A DNA stretch of 64,000 nucleotides, taken from Vibrio furnissii CIP 102972. GTDB lineage: Bacteria > Pseudomonadota > Gammaproteobacteria > Enterobacterales > Vibrionaceae. The notes below the pieces were generated by a model that had not been told where the DNA came from, searched no databases, and saw only the letters and a program-made list of their open reading frames with translations. This document shows, in pieces, positions 1 through 9,084 of this stretch (its first letter is position 1; every line of letters begins with the position of its first letter). The DNA is taken from assembly GCF_000176175.1 (NCBI RefSeq), contig NZ_ACZP01000012.1, positions 186,001 through 250,000 of the forward strand, given 5' to 3'. A program made the translations under genes and the position numbers.

Positions 1-367
1 TCGGAATGCTCAGCTTGCTGAATTCATAATCCATGAAGCCGACGTCGAAGGGCGCGTTATGCGCGACCAATTCAGCGCCGCGAATGAAGTCCAAAAACTC
101 CTCATGCACATCTTTATATTCCGGTTTATCGACCAGAAATTCATCCGTAATCCCGTGTACTTCAATCGCTTCGTCTTGAATGGCACGGTCTGGCTTGAGG
201 TAGACGTGAAAATGACGCCCAGTCAGCTTCCGGTTGATGATTTCGACGGCACCGATCTCAATGATACGGTGGCCTTCGTAGTGTGGGCCGCCTTCGAGGT
301 TCATACCTGTGGTTTCGGTATCGAGAACCACAATGCGACTGTATTCAGAATTGTTGCTAGTATTCAT
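1..367 (-). CDS. dnaQ: DNA polymerase III epsilon subunit, 3'-5' proofreading exonuclease (3' end cut by window edge)
   Basis: The reverse strand from an ATG at 365-367 reads 122 open codons to base 1, so only the N-terminal half of the protein is present. The exonuclease I motif VLDTETTG contains the metal ligands Asp16 and Glu18, and the exo II motif HNAPFDVGF contains Asp108. These are the hallmarks of the DEDD proofreading exonuclease that binds the alpha subunit (DnaE, encoded at 9-12.5 kb) in the replicative holoenzyme. The gene diverges from rnhA with only 59 bp between the two starts, the same arrangement as in E. coli, so the two promoters must overlap or abut. Confidence 0.97.
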   Translation of the reverse strand, partial: MNTSNNSEYSRIVVLDTETTGMNLEGGPHYEGHRIIEIGAVEIINRKLTGRHFHVYLKPDRAIQDEAIEVHGITDEFLVDKPEYKDVHEEFLDFIRGAELVAHNAPFDVGFMDYEFSKLSIP

Positions 368-426
368 GAGGATATGTGTGTCAGACTATGCCAATTGTGT
401 GCGAAACCCAATAGTATCAAATAATC

Positions 427-894
427 ATGAAGAAACAGGTGGAAATTTTCACTGATGGTTCCTGTTTAGGCAACCCGGGGCCGGGGGGCTATGGCGTCGT
501 CATGCGCTATAAACAAGTCGAGAAAACCCTCGCCAAAGGCTATCGCCTGACCACAAACAACCGCATGGAAATGATGGCGGCCGTCGTGGCCTTAAAAACG
601 CTCAAAGAGCCGTGCCACGTGAGTTTAACCACCGACAGTCAATATGTGCGCCAAGGCATCACGCAGTGGATCCACAATTGGAAAAAACGCGGCTGGAAAA
701 CGGCGGACAAAAAACCGGTAAAAAATGCCGATTTATGGCAAGCCTTAGACGCCGAAACCGCCCGTCATCAGGTGGAATGGCATTGGGTCAAAGGCCATGC
801 TGGCCATCGTGAAAACGAAATGTGTGACGAACTGGCACGCAGCGCGGCAGAAAATCCAACCGAAGACGACGTCGGCTACCAACCAGAGAAGTGA
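427..894 (+). CDS. rnhA: Ribonuclease HI
   Basis: This 155-residue protein has the standard RNase HI length and degrades the RNA strand of RNA-DNA hybrids such as R-loops and primers. The four catalytic carboxylates fall at the canonical positions: Asp10 (IFTDGS), Glu48 (NNRMEM), Asp70 (TTDSQYV) and Asp134 (MCDELA). The assisting His124 is also present (VKGHAGH). It diverges from dnaQ. The stop codon TGA at 892-894 lies inside the stem of its own terminator. Identification is certain from the active-site pattern and neighbourhood. Confidence 0.98.
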   Translation: MKKQVEIFTDGSCLGNPGPGGYGVVMRYKQVEKTLAKGYRLTTNNRMEMMAAVVALKTLKEPCHVSLTTDSQYVRQGITQWIHNWKKRGWKTADKKPVKNADLWQALDAETARHQVEWHWVKGHAGHRENEMCDELARSAAENPTEDDVGYQPEK

Positions 895-915
895 GTTCAC
901 TCACTTCTTTTTTTA
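887..915 (+). terminator. Intrinsic terminator of rnhA, overlapping its stop codon
   Basis: A perfect 9-bp stem, AGAAGTGAG at 887-895 with CTCACTTCT at 900-908, encloses a TTCA loop and runs into a T tract at 908-915. The rnhA stop lies in the left arm. The T tract also overlaps the 3' end of the convergent methyltransferase gene (stop at 913-915). No T tract exists on the other strand, so it acts mainly on rnhA. Confidence 0.85.
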
Positions 916-1647
916 TTGCGAATCCGATTTAACTCGGTAGTTGACCCCAACAGGTGACAAACGTCGTTTCAGACGCCAATGGGGTTTAATCGGCTTGAGC
1001 GGATAGGTGCGTTTGCGGGCGACGATAAAATACAGGCTGCCAAACGGCGCGCCGCAATCCCCGAAACTGTTTTCCAGCCACGTCCACAGCGGGCGATATT
1101 TTTGCATCGGAAACAGCGCGTATTGGTCGCATTCAATCACTTGATAATTCAACACACTCAGCCAGTCTTTGATGCGGTTTGGGGTGAACATTCGCCCACT
1201 CCATGGCAAATTGTGCTTGCGCCACGGCATCAAACTCGCGAGCCCAGTTAAACTCAGCGGATTAAATCCGGTCAAAATAATGTAACCATCGTCGATGAGC
1301 ACGCGGTCGACTTCCCGTAAGATGCTGTGCGGATCGTTACAATAGTCCAACTGATGCGCGACAATCACCGCATCAATGCTCTTTTCCAGAAACGGCAAAT
1401 CGTACGCATCGGCAATCACGTTGTGCAAAGGGTTCTGGATATCGAGTTGAACTTGGTGTTGAATATTACAATTACAACTCACGAGCTCGCAGCTCAGGCC
1501 ACCCAGTTTTAGCATGTGGTAACCGAAGAGTTTCGGGCACCATTCATCGAGCCGAGTTTGAATCGACTCACTCACCCATTGGCCGTTCTTCAATTGAGAC
1601 CAAGAATGGGGTTTCTCAAGATTTTTTTCGCTGCGCGCTGGTTTCAT
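913..1647 (-). CDS. YafS-type class I SAM-dependent methyltransferase-like protein
   Basis: The 244-residue protein sits between rnhA and gloB, exactly where E. coli has yafS. The C-terminal half of a class I methyltransferase fold is clear: SIDAVIVAHQLDYCNDPH is motif II-like, followed by ILREVDRVLIDDGYIILTG, a typical Methyltransf_11 post-motif. Motif I, which normally binds SAM through a GxGxG loop, is poorly matched (around LKLGGLSCELVSCN), so SAM binding cannot be taken for granted. The substrate is unknown. It diverges from gloB with a 37-bp gap and converges on rnhA. Family placement is good and function is open. Confidence 0.8.
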   Translation of the reverse strand: MKPARSEKNLEKPHSWSQLKNGQWVSESIQTRLDEWCPKLFGYHMLKLGGLSCELVSCNCNIQHQVQLDIQNPLHNVIADAYDLPFLEKSIDAVIVAHQLDYCNDPHSILREVDRVLIDDGYIILTGFNPLSLTGLASLMPWRKHNLPWSGRMFTPNRIKDWLSVLNYQVIECDQYALFPMQKYRPLWTWLENSFGDCGAPFGSLYFIVARKRTYPLKPIKPHWRLKRRLSPVGVNYRVKSDSQ

Positions 1648-1684
1648 TGCTAACTCGCTTCACCACGGTGACTGGAGATAACTC

Positions 1685-2443
1685 ATGTTACATATCAAAA
1701 GCATACCCGCATTTAATGATAATTACATCTGGCTGATACAAAATAGCGATCGCCGTTGTGCCGTGGTCGATCCGGGCGATGCTGCGCCGGTCTTAGCGTA
1801 CTTGTCTCAGCACGATTTAACCTTAGAAGCGATTCTGATCACCCACCATCATCACGACCACATCGGGGGAGTGCCGGAGTTGGTGCGTCAGTACCCAAAC
1901 GTGGATGTGGTGGGCCCATCGCAAGAGCCCATTCCCACTCTGACCCACCCAGTCGACGCAGGCGATCAAATCGAGCTGTTTGATGAGCGCTTTATGGTGT
2001 TGGGGCTACCCGGTCACACACTCGGCCACATCGGTTACGTTGGCGATGGCAAGCTCTTTTGTGGGGATGTGCTGTTTTCGGCTGGCTGCGGCCGCGTGTT
2101 TGAGGGCACCATGGAACAGATGTTCACCTCACTCAGCAAATTGGTCGCGCTGCCCGAAGAAACCGAGGTGTACTGCGCCCATGAATACACCGCCAGCAAC
2201 GTGGCGTTTGCGATGGCAGTGGAGCCAGACAATGAACAATTACAGATCTATCGCGATGAAGTCATTCGCCTGCGTGGGCAAGGCTATGCCACCTTGCCCA
2301 GCACCGTGCGCCGCGAAAAATGGATTAACCCATTTTTGAGAACACAAGAACCAAGTGTGATGAAGTCGGTAGCCAACCGCACGCCACAAACCGATGCACT
2401 CTCAATATTTACCGCATTACGTGAGTGGAAGAACGAATTTTGA
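1685..2443 (+). CDS. gloB: Hydroxyacylglutathione hydrolase (glyoxalase II)
   Basis: This is a 252-residue metallo-beta-lactamase-fold protein. The dinuclear metal site signature [10 protein letters not shown] lies at residues 53-62, and further ligands are visible in [25 protein letters not shown] and YCAHEYT. It hydrolyses S-D-lactoylglutathione to D-lactate and glutathione in methylglyoxal detoxification in the cytoplasm. The ATG is preceded by GGAG at a usual distance (tggagataactcATG). The neighbours yafS and mltD match the E. coli gene order. The call is secure. Confidence 0.97.
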   Translation: MLHIKSIPAFNDNYIWLIQNSDRRCAVVDPGDAAPVLAYLSQHDLTLEAILITHHHHDHIGGVPELVRQYPNVDVVGPSQEPIPTLTHPVDAGDQIELFDERFMVLGLPGHTLGHIGYVGDGKLFCGDVLFSAGCGRVFEGTMEQMFTSLSKLVALPEETEVYCAHEYTASNVAFAMAVEPDNEQLQIYRDEVIRLRGQGYATLPSTVRREKWINPFLRTQEPSVMKSVANRTPQTDALSIFTALREWKNEF

Positions 2444-2515
2444 CGTTTTCTTGCTTGTCAGGCCATTCATCCCGAAAGTATTATCAGCAGCCAAGAATTA
2501 AAAAGGCTGTCTTAC

Positions 2516-4078
2516 ATGCGAGTACAATTCAGCTGGGTAATTGCACTACTATTAGCCGGATGCCAACTTACCCAGCCCTTGAGTCAAAATACATCAGAGA
2601 CCAACGAGGAAAACACGCCAGCATCTCAGGTCACACCACCCACCAAACCTAAAAAAACACCGGTGGTTGTCGCGCCTAAAGTGCTGACGCCTCAGGAGCA
2701 GGACGACGTGTGGCAGCGCATTGCCATGCAACTCCAGCTCCCCATTCCGGACGACAAAACCGTCGACTACTACCGGACATGGTATATCAAACACCCCGGC
2801 CATTTAGAGATCGTCGCCAAGCGCGCCGAGCCCTTTCTGTACCTCATCACTGAGAAAATCGAACAACGCAATTTGCCGCTTGAACTCGCGCTGTTGCCGA
2901 TCGTTGAAAGCTCTTTCGATGCCTTTGCATACTCCCACGGCAGCGCTGCCGGGTTATGGCAGTTTGTGCCGGGCACCGGCAAAATGTACGGGCTTGAGCA
3001 AAACTTCTGGTATGACGGTCGCCGCGATGTCGATGCTGCTACCGATGCTGCACTCGATTACCTCACTTACTTAAGCAATCGTTTTAACGGCGATTGGTAC
3101 AACGCCATTGCGGCCTATAACAGTGGCGGCGGACGTGTCTCCAGCGCCATTCGTAAAAACACCAATTTGGGTAAACCGACCGACTTCTTCTCACTCGATT
3201 TACCCAAAGAGACCAGTGGCTACGTGCCGAAATTACTCGCACTGGCAGACATCATTGCCAATCAAGAACGATACGGCGTCTCGCTGCGCGCGATTGCCAA
3301 CAAACCCGTGTTGAAATTGGTGGATCCAGAAGAGCAGCTTGATTTAGCGATTGCCGCCAATTATGCCGGCATCAGCGTCAAAGAGCTGCAAAGCTATAAC
3401 CCGGCCTATAACCAATGGGCGACAGCACCGGATGGACCATTCCAACTGTTACTGCCAATCGATACGGTGGCGCGTTTCCAACAAAATGTCGAAGAAAATC
3501 GCGGCAAAGGCATGAAATTGGTGCGCTACAAAGTGAAAAGTGGCGACACACTCAGCGTGATCGCGACCAAACACAGCACCACCACCAAAGTGATTCAAAC
3601 GGCGAACAATTTGTCCGGCACCTCCATCCGTGTCGGCCAGTATTTGATGATCCCCACCTCGGTCAAAGATGAGAAAGCGTACGCGCTCAGTGCGAGCAAT
3701 CGTCTGGCTAAAACGCAATCGCTGGCAAGAGGCAAATACAAATTAACCCACACCGTACGCTCAGGCGACAGCCTGTGGACCATTGCTCGTGCCAATAACG
3801 TCTCTCACCAAGCGTTGGCGAAATGGAACGGCATGGGCCCGCGCGATACATTACGCGTGGGGCAAAAGCTGGTGATTTGGAAAGACAGTACCGATGGCGC
3901 CATCATTCGAACCGTGTTCTATCAAGTTCGTAATGGCGACACGCTGAGTGACATTGCGGCGCGTTTTAGTGTCAAAACACACGACATCGTCAAGTGGAAC
4001 GATTTGGCCAACCAGAAGTACCTGAAACCAGGTCAAAAATTGAAACTGTACGTGGACGTCACGAAGGTGAGTGTATGA
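2516..4078 (+). CDS. mltD: Membrane-bound lytic murein transglycosylase D, lipoprotein with three LysM repeats
   Basis: The 520-residue precursor begins with a lipoprotein signal, with lipobox LLAGC and Cys16 as the predicted lipidation site. A family 1 lytic transglycosylase domain follows, with catalytic Glu131 in LLPIVESSFD and the conserved GLWQFVPGTG and YNSGGGRV motifs. Three C-terminal LysM repeats begin near residues 340, 410 and 465, each with an SGDTL or NGDTL core, for peptidoglycan binding; E. coli MltD has two. It cleaves glycan strands to 1,6-anhydro ends at the outer membrane. The stop codon overlaps the next ATG by 4 bp, so the downstream gene is translationally linked. Confidence 0.95.
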   Translation: MRVQFSWVIALLLAGCQLTQPLSQNTSETNEENTPASQVTPPTKPKKTPVVVAPKVLTPQEQDDVWQRIAMQLQLPIPDDKTVDYYRTWYIKHPGHLEIVAKRAEPFLYLITEKIEQRNLPLELALLPIVESSFDAFAYSHGSAAGLWQFVPGTGKMYGLEQNFWYDGRRDVDAATDAALDYLTYLSNRFNGDWYNAIAAYNSGGGRVSSAIRKNTNLGKPTDFFSLDLPKETSGYVPKLLALADIIANQERYGVSLRAIANKPVLKLVDPEEQLDLAIAANYAGISVKELQSYNPAYNQWATAPDGPFQLLLPIDTVARFQQNVEENRGKGMKLVRYKVKSGDTLSVIATKHSTTTKVIQTANNLSGTSIRVGQYLMIPTSVKDEKAYALSASNRLAKTQSLARGKYKLTHTVRSGDSLWTIARANNVSHQALAKWNGMGPRDTLRVGQKLVIWKDSTDGAIIRTVFYQVRNGDTLSDIAARFSVKTHDIVKWNDLANQKYLKPGQKLKLYVDVTKVSV

Positions 4079-4761
4079 AACCCTCTGCAAACCCACTCAT
4101 CATGTTAGTGGACATTTTCCGTTCCCCCAGCGACTGCTTTGCTGCGCTCTACCAGCGCGGCATGTGGGGATGGCAAACCTACATTGTCTTGATGATCACA
4201 CCGTTCCTGTTCTGGGGGGCCTACTTTGACAATGTCAATTTTGAGTGGCTCAAACAGGGACTGGCCGCGCAACTGGCAAGCACGAACCCCGCGCAGTTGG
4301 ACTTGCTTGAAGCCAACACATTGATGGCAAGTGAGATCATCAGCGACATCGTTAGCCGCACCTTGACCATTTTTGTCTTGGCTTTGTGGTTTCGTTTGGC
4401 AACCAAGCCCGTGCAGCCGACGATGGGATTCTGGAAATGGTTTGCTGCCAGCACGGTTGTGATCTTTCCGGCCGTACTCGGCGATCTGGCCAGCTATGCC
4501 AGCTTGATCCTCAAACATGGCCATGTGATGAGCTACGCGGCGGATCTCAACAGCCTCAACGGCTTATTGAAACTGCCATTGACCAGCGATTGGTCACAAT
4601 TTGCCAGCGCATTCCCGATTTTGCTGCCATGGTACATTGTGCTGGGTTATGCGGCCGTCGGCACTTGGACCCCGTTAGAGCGCGGCCAAGCATTGGTGAT
4701 TGCCACCCTGCCATGGATTGCGTTCTACCTTATCTGGGCGCTGTATATCCTGATAAGCTGA
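4075..4761 (+). CDS. YIP1-family integral membrane protein
   Basis: Translation begins at the ATG at 4075, which overlaps the mltD stop (ATGA), giving 228 residues. A longer in-frame extension into mltD is possible but unlikely. About five hydrophobic segments (for example TYIVLMITPFLFWGAYF, TLTIFVLALWFRLA, WFAASTVVIFPAVLG and LLPWYIVLGYAAVGTW) indicate a polytopic inner-membrane protein. The N-terminal LVDIFRSPSDCFAAL resembles the start of Yip1-domain proteins. The function is not known. Translational coupling to mltD hints at an envelope role. The 3' end overlaps the convergent yafD-type gene by 32 bp. Confidence 0.75.
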   Translation: MKPSANPLIMLVDIFRSPSDCFAALYQRGMWGWQTYIVLMITPFLFWGAYFDNVNFEWLKQGLAAQLASTNPAQLDLLEANTLMASEIISDIVSRTLTIFVLALWFRLATKPVQPTMGFWKWFAASTVVIFPAVLGDLASYASLILKHGHVMSYAADLNSLNGLLKLPLTSDWSQFASAFPILLPWYIVLGYAAVGTWTPLERGQALVIATLPWIAFYLIWALYILIS

Positions 4762-5593
4762 ATTCAAGTAACAATGGGTTATGATCAGAAGCGTCCGATT
4801 CGGGCGCTTTTGCTTTTTTCAGCGTCAGTTGTTTATAAAACACATGATCGAGTGGTAAGCCATTAATAAAACGAGCTCGGTTATCCGGACTGAAGGTCGC
4901 TTCCTGCATCCCGAGGGCGCTCAGCGCATCGCGCAACACTTGGGTCCGCTTTTCACTCCAACTGTTAAAGTCACCGGCCACGAGGATCGGCCCTTTATGC
5001 TGGCGCAGCTCTTGAATCAGCGCCGTGAGTTGTTCGCGATACTCCTGCGTACCATATGAAAAGTTCACCGCGTGCAGATTCACCACCGCCAGCACTTGAC
5101 CATTGCTCAGCGGATACAAGGCGTAGATGCCGGATTTAGGCAGGCGCAACCACGGCTCCATTTCCGTGTAGCCACACGCCAGTTGCGGCATGTGACGCGA
5201 TAAATTCAACACGCCCGCCGACTCACCCAGCACCTGAAATGCGTTGACTCGCGTGCCCCCCCAATGGTGTTCGGAGATCCAGCGCTGCAAGGCAGGGGTC
5301 ATGCTCGCTTCTTGCAGCAAGACCAATTGCGCATCGTGACTAAAGCGATTGAGCTCCGCCTGCCAAGTGTCGCGGTTTTGCTTGTAGATATTCCACACCA
5401 CCAGCTTCAGCGTCCCGTTGTCATCCAATGCCTCAGCATCGGGATCGTGGTAACACACCAAGGGCTGACCACGCTCATTTTTTCCGATCGTGAACAATTG
5501 GGGTTCAGCGGGAACGGTAAACACCAGCGAAAAACCAATCAGCGCCAAAATCACCCCAATCGGCAGCACTAACCACAGAAGACGTTTTTTCAT
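4730..5593 (-). CDS. yafD: YafD-type endonuclease/exonuclease/phosphatase-fold protein (UPF0294)
   Basis: The start is taken at the ATG at 5593 (287 residues) because an upstream in-frame TTG at 5599 is less likely and a GGA lies 6 nt before the ATG. The N-terminus is a membrane anchor (LLWLVLPIGVILALIGFSLVF). The rest is a DNase I/Mg-phosphatase fold: VWNIYKQNRD, LLQEAS, VNLHAVNF, VAGDFNSWS, LDHVFYK and the catalytic SDHNPLLLEF near the C-terminus. E. coli yafD lies in the same mltD-gloB-yafS-rnhA neighbourhood. The true substrate is unknown. The 3' end overlaps the YIP1 gene and contains that gene's terminator. Confidence 0.85.
   Translation of the reverse strand: MKKRLLWLVLPIGVILALIGFSLVFTVPAEPQLFTIGKNERGQPLVCYHDPDAEALDDNGTLKLVVWNIYKQNRDTWQAELNRFSHDAQLVLLQEASMTPALQRWISEHHWGGTRVNAFQVLGESAGVLNLSRHMPQLACGYTEMEPWLRLPKSGIYALYPLSNGQVLAVVNLHAVNFSYGTQEYREQLTALIQELRQHKGPILVAGDFNSWSEKRTQVLRDALSALGMQEATFSPDNRARFINGLPLDHVFYKQLTLKKAKAPESDASDHNPLLLEFSLSGYTAPR
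4789..4819 (+). terminator. Terminator of the mltD-YIP1 unit, embedded in the end of yafD
   Basis: An 8-bp stem (AAGCGTCC at 4789-4796 with GGGCGCTT at 4802-4809, one G-U pair in RNA) is followed by TTTTGCTTTTTT. It lies 28 bp after the YIP1 stop and inside the coding region of the convergent yafD gene. Confidence 0.65.
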
Positions 5594-5634
5594 CAGCAAT
5601 CCAACTTACACAACATGGCACGACCTCACCTTTG

Positions 5635-5694
5635 CACTATCGAGCCATTCACTGTCGAGGCATGCGCTATAAAACCATGCCCTATCGAGCCACA
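5635..5694. repeat. Four degenerate 15-bp tandem repeats upstream of yafD
   Basis: Four successive 15-bp units read CACTATCGAGCCATT, CACTGTCGAGGCATG, CGCTATAAAACCATG and CCCTATCGAGCCACA. Units 1, 2 and 4 agree with one another at about 10-12 of 15 positions. One or two more decayed copies may follow to about 5725. They occupy the intergenic space between glnB and yafD, 41 bp upstream of the yafD start. This stretch (5594-5770) holds nothing else recognisable. Confidence 0.6.
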
Positions 5695-5770
5695 GCACCG
5701 ACAAACCATAGCACTCGTCAAAGTGAGCGCTCAAGTGAAAACGGCCACAACAGGTTTTACACCCGCAAAA

Positions 5771-5798
5771 AAAATAAGGAGCCGAAGCTCCTTATTTT
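5771..5798 (-). terminator. Intrinsic terminator of glnB
   Basis: A perfect 12-bp stem, AAAATAAGGAGC at 5771-5782 with GCTCCTTATTTT at 5787-5798, has a CGAA loop. A run of A before it (T on the minus strand) completes a minus-strand terminator 15 bp after the glnB stop. Confidence 0.9.
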
Positions 5799-5813
5799 TA
5801 TGACATCTTTGGC

Positions 5814-6161
<348 letters not shown>

Positions 6162-6213
6162 TTAAACTTCGTTTCGTTGCTGGCATTATCTGCTAGCCGT
6201 TGTAAACAATCAA

Positions 6214-6239
6214 TAAAAAGCCCAAGCAAGGCTTGGGCT
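6214..6239 (-). terminator. Terminator of the small cytochrome c gene
   Basis: A 9-bp stem, AGCCCAAGC at 6219-6227 with GCTTGGGCT at 6231-6239, has an AAG loop. It is preceded on the plus strand by AAAAA, which is a T tract on the minus strand. It lies between the cytochrome stop and glnB, so glnB must have its own promoter. Confidence 0.85.
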
Positions 6240-6262
6240 GTCTCACAAACTCAAGGAGGCGA

Positions 6263-6574
6263 TCACTTCAGGCTTGCAAAGTACGCCGCAAGGTTGGCAA
6301 TGTCATCATCGCTCAGCATCGATGCCTGCGCTTGCATCACGACCGCTAAACCACCGGTACGCTCTTTGTTTTTGTAGGCCTTAATGGAAGTCACGATGTA
6401 CTGCTCATTCTGGCCCTTGAGGTTTGGATACCCCGGGATCACCGCGATCCCATCTGCGCCATGACAAGCGGCACAGACCGCTGCTTTGGCTTTCCCTGCC
6501 GCCGCATCACCAGCCACTGCATTGCCAGCCAACAGCGATAAACCCAACATCATTCCCATTGCGACTTTATTCAT
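6263..6574 (-). CDS. Periplasmic mono-haem class I c-type cytochrome (c5/c553-like)
   Basis: The 103-residue precursor has a Sec signal peptide ending near AVAGDAAAG and one haem attachment site, CAACH, at residues 34-38. Candidate axial methionines lie near the C-terminus in [14 protein letters not shown]. The compact single-domain size fits a soluble electron carrier in the periplasm that shuttles between quinol-oxidising complexes and terminal oxidases or reductases. A TATAAT-like -10 box lies upstream at 6600-6605 on the minus strand. The redox partners cannot be named from the sequence. Confidence 0.88.
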   Translation of the reverse strand: MNKVAMGMMLGLSLLAGNAVAGDAAAGKAKAAVCAACHGADGIAVIPGYPNLKGQNEQYIVTSIKAYKNKERTGGLAVVMQAQASMLSDDDIANLAAYFASLK

Positions 6575-6599
6575 TGCTCACCCTTATTTGTCCATAGTG

Positions 6600-6605
6600 A
6601 TTATA
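6600..6605 (-). promoter_or_regulatory. Predicted -10 element of the cytochrome c gene
   Basis: The minus strand reads TATAAT, 26 bp upstream of the cytochrome start codon. No convincing -35 hexamer is present at the expected distance, so the call rests on the -10 match and position only. Confidence 0.35.
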
Positions 6606-6640
6606 CGTATTTATGAATGCAATTTTGGCACGAAAAAACA

Positions 6641-7939
6641 TCACTTGTCCCAGATGAGTTCACAATCTTGCCCGCTGAAGTCACGATCCACGAACAAATT
6701 TGCTACCGCCACCACGTTCTGGTGATGCATCACGATCGGCATACGGCGTCTTAGCCAGCTAGGCACTTGATATTCCTGAAAGAGTTTTTTTAATTTACGC
6801 GTTCCCACTCGGCCTACGGGACAAGCTGACAGACCTTCAGGATTAAACGTGACCCACAAATGTTCGGGGTCTGAAGGACAACGCAGTGTCCCTTGCTCGC
6901 TTTTAGCAAGAGTCAACTGCCCGAGGTGATCCGGCAAAGCCAACGCACAGCCAAACACCAAGGGCTGCTGCCAAGCCGACACATCTTGCACCAATGGCAC
7001 GCAATACAAGCGCTGCTGAAAACGGCGAATCTCGCACTCCCCCAGCTTGAGTTTCGGGTTGGCATCCGCCTCTGCCAATGCCACTTCGCGCCACAACACG
7101 TCTAACTGTACGCGGCTGGGCATCGCAAGTCCTTGCGCAGCCAACCAATAACGCAACAATTGGCGACGTAGTACATCGCTGTGCGACGTCAATACGGCGA
7201 CCGACAAGCTGCCATCCCCTTGGGTCGCCGCGTGCAGCGCATCGCGCAGCAGTTCTGCCAGCAATTCGTCTTGCTCGGCACAGAGCTGTGCGCTGCGCTG
7301 AACCGCCTGACGAATGCTTGGCCAGCGCTCACTCAATATCGGTGTCACGCGATGACGCAAAAAATTCCGCTCATAGCGCTCATCCTGATTGCTTTCATCT
7401 TCGACCCATTGCAGATGATGCTGCAGGGCAAAATGCTCGATCTGCGCACGGGAGACACTCAGCAATGGACGCAATAATTGACCACAAGAAAACGGGGCTT
7501 GCTGCGCCATGGAGGCCAACCCTTTCGGCCCGCTGCCACGTTTCAACGCTAACAAAAACGTTTCCAGTTGATCATCGGCATGCTGACCCAGCAAAAGCGT
7601 GCTGCCAGGGTGCATGTGTGTCGCCAACGCAGCATAACGCGCCTCACGCGCCAACTTTTCAATGCTTTCGCCACTGGCAGTCGCCAAACTGACGCGTTCA
7701 ATGGCGAGTGGCACGTGAGCGGCTTGGCACCAGTGCTGGCAGCGCTGTGCCCACTCATCGGCATTCACACTCAACCCATGGTGAACATGCACCGCTTGCA
7801 CGCTGATGTCACGCTCTTGACGATAACGCGCGATCAACGCAAGTAACACACGCGAATCGACGCCGCCACTGAAGGCGAGCACAAAATAGCGTGAGGGCTG
7901 TGCATCAAGTAACTGACGAGTATGGGCGTACAAATCCAT
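6641..7939 (-). CDS. tilS: tRNA(Ile)-lysidine synthetase
   Basis: The ATG at 7939 gives 432 residues and puts the ATP-pyrophosphatase PP-loop SGGVDS at residues 24-29, where the family has it. A 31-residue in-frame extension upstream is probably not translated, because it runs into the accA terminator region. Other signatures are [20 protein letters not shown] and [11 protein letters not shown]. TilS attaches lysine to C34 of the minor isoleucine tRNA, so that AUA is read as isoleucine and not methionine; it is essential in most bacteria. The gene is separated from accA by a terminator. Confidence 0.95.
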   Translation of the reverse strand: MDLYAHTRQLLDAQPSRYFVLAFSGGVDSRVLLALIARYRQERDISVQAVHVHHGLSVNADEWAQRCQHWCQAAHVPLAIERVSLATASGESIEKLAREARYAALATHMHPGSTLLLGQHADDQLETFLLALKRGSGPKGLASMAQQAPFSCGQLLRPLLSVSRAQIEHFALQHHLQWVEDESNQDERYERNFLRHRVTPILSERWPSIRQAVQRSAQLCAEQDELLAELLRDALHAATQGDGSLSVAVLTSHSDVLRRQLLRYWLAAQGLAMPSRVQLDVLWREVALAEADANPKLKLGECEIRRFQQRLYCVPLVQDVSAWQQPLVFGCALALPDHLGQLTLAKSEQGTLRCPSDPEHLWVTFNPEGLSACPVGRVGTRKLKKLFQEYQVPSWLRRRMPIVMHHQNVVAVANLFVDRDFSGQDCELIWDK

Positions 7940-8030
7940 GGCAATGTCGATTGAGTCAAAAGAACCGCTTGAGTATACCGTAAAGCGCTGACGCAGGCAG
8001 CGGGCTGAATGGGGTCTCATGCGGAAAAAC

Positions 8031-8059
8031 AAAAAGGCCGGACAATGTCCGACCTTTTT
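8031..8059 (-). terminator. Intrinsic terminator of accA
   Basis: The arms AAAAAGG and CGGAC (8031-8043) pair with GTCCG and CCTTTTT (8047-8059) around one mismatch and an AAT loop. It starts 22 bp after the accA stop on the minus strand and separates accA from tilS. Confidence 0.85.
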
Positions 8060-8080
8060 CCATCCAATTGCAAGCAGTGC

Positions 8081-9040
8081 TTAGCAGTAACCGTAGCTCA
8101 TCAAGCGTTGGTAACGGCGTTCAAGCAGCGATTCGTGGTCTAGTTGTTCCAGATCCGCCAACTGACGCAGTAGCGTTGCTTTCATGTTCTCTGCCATTTG
8201 CACGTGATCGCGGTGCGCGCCACCCAGTGGCTCTTCAATCACTTCGTCGATCAGTTCCAGCTCTTTCAGGCGCGGCGCAATCAGGCCCATCGCTTCTGCA
8301 GCTTGTGGTGCTTTATCCGCATCACGCCACAGAATCGACGCACACCCTTCAGGTGAAATCACCGAGTAAGTCGAGTATTGCAGCATGTTGACATAGTCAC
8401 CCACACCAATTGCCAGTGCGCCACCAGAGCCGCCTTCACCGACCACGTTACAGATCACTGGCACGGTCAGGCCAGCCATCACTTTCAGGTTTTTCGCGAT
8501 CGCTTCTGATTGACCACGCTCTTCTGCGCCAACACCTGGGTAGGCACCCGCCGTGTCGATGAAGGTAATGATTGGCATGTTGAAACGCTCAGCCATTTCC
8601 ATCAAACGCAGGGCTTTACGGTAACCTTCTGGCTTTGGCATCCCAAAGTTACGTTTTACTTTTTCACGGGTTTCACGGCCTTTCTGATGACCAATCACCA
8701 TCACAGGGCGACCATCTAAGCGAGCCATGCCGCCCACGATCGCTTTGTCGTCAGCAAATGCACGGTCACCGGCCAGTTCATCGAACTCCGTAAACATGTT
8801 GTTGATGTAATCTAAGGTGTAAGGACGTTGTGGATGGCGAGCCATCTGTGCCACTTGCCATGCCCCTAAATCACCGAAAATTTTCTTTTTAAGCTCTAGG
8901 CTTTTCTTTTCTAGCTGTTCGATCTCTTTTTCAAGATCTACGGAAGTTCCACCGCCATGACGAGACACGTCACGAAGCGCCTGAATTTTAGCTTCCAGTT
9001 CTACAATAGGTTTTTCAAATTCTAGAAAATTTAGGCTCAT
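8081..9040 (-). CDS. accA: Acetyl-CoA carboxylase carboxyltransferase subunit alpha
   Basis: At 319 residues it matches the family length. Carboxyltransferase signatures are present: [35 protein letters not shown], and [15 protein letters not shown] with its oxyanion-stabilising glycines. With AccD it transfers CO2 from carboxybiotin to acetyl-CoA, giving malonyl-CoA for fatty-acid synthesis. It lies 44 bp downstream of dnaE in the lpxB-rnhB-dnaE-accA order of E. coli and is followed by a terminator. Confidence 0.98.
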   Translation of the reverse strand: MSLNFLEFEKPIVELEAKIQALRDVSRHGGGTSVDLEKEIEQLEKKSLELKKKIFGDLGAWQVAQMARHPQRPYTLDYINNMFTEFDELAGDRAFADDKAIVGGMARLDGRPVMVIGHQKGRETREKVKRNFGMPKPEGYRKALRLMEMAERFNMPIITFIDTAGAYPGVGAEERGQSEAIAKNLKVMAGLTVPVICNVVGEGGSGGALAIGVGDYVNMLQYSTYSVISPEGCASILWRDADKAPQAAEAMGLIAPRLKELELIDEVIEEPLGGAHRDHVQMAENMKATLLRQLADLEQLDHESLLERRYQRLMSYGYC

Positions 9041-9084
9041 CTACCGATCCTTTTTTACTCAGCTCACCATCGCGCAGCTGAATT

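Noticed and set aside
6630..6640. Sigma-54 -24 element (TTGGCACG) near the cytochrome gene and a similar TGGCACG near 5615
   Set aside because: Neither has a GC-containing -12 element at the required spacing; at 5615 the TTGCA is several bases too far.
7940..8032. Longer TilS start 31 codons upstream
   Set aside because: It would begin inside the accA terminator, and the family has the PP-loop close to the N-terminus.
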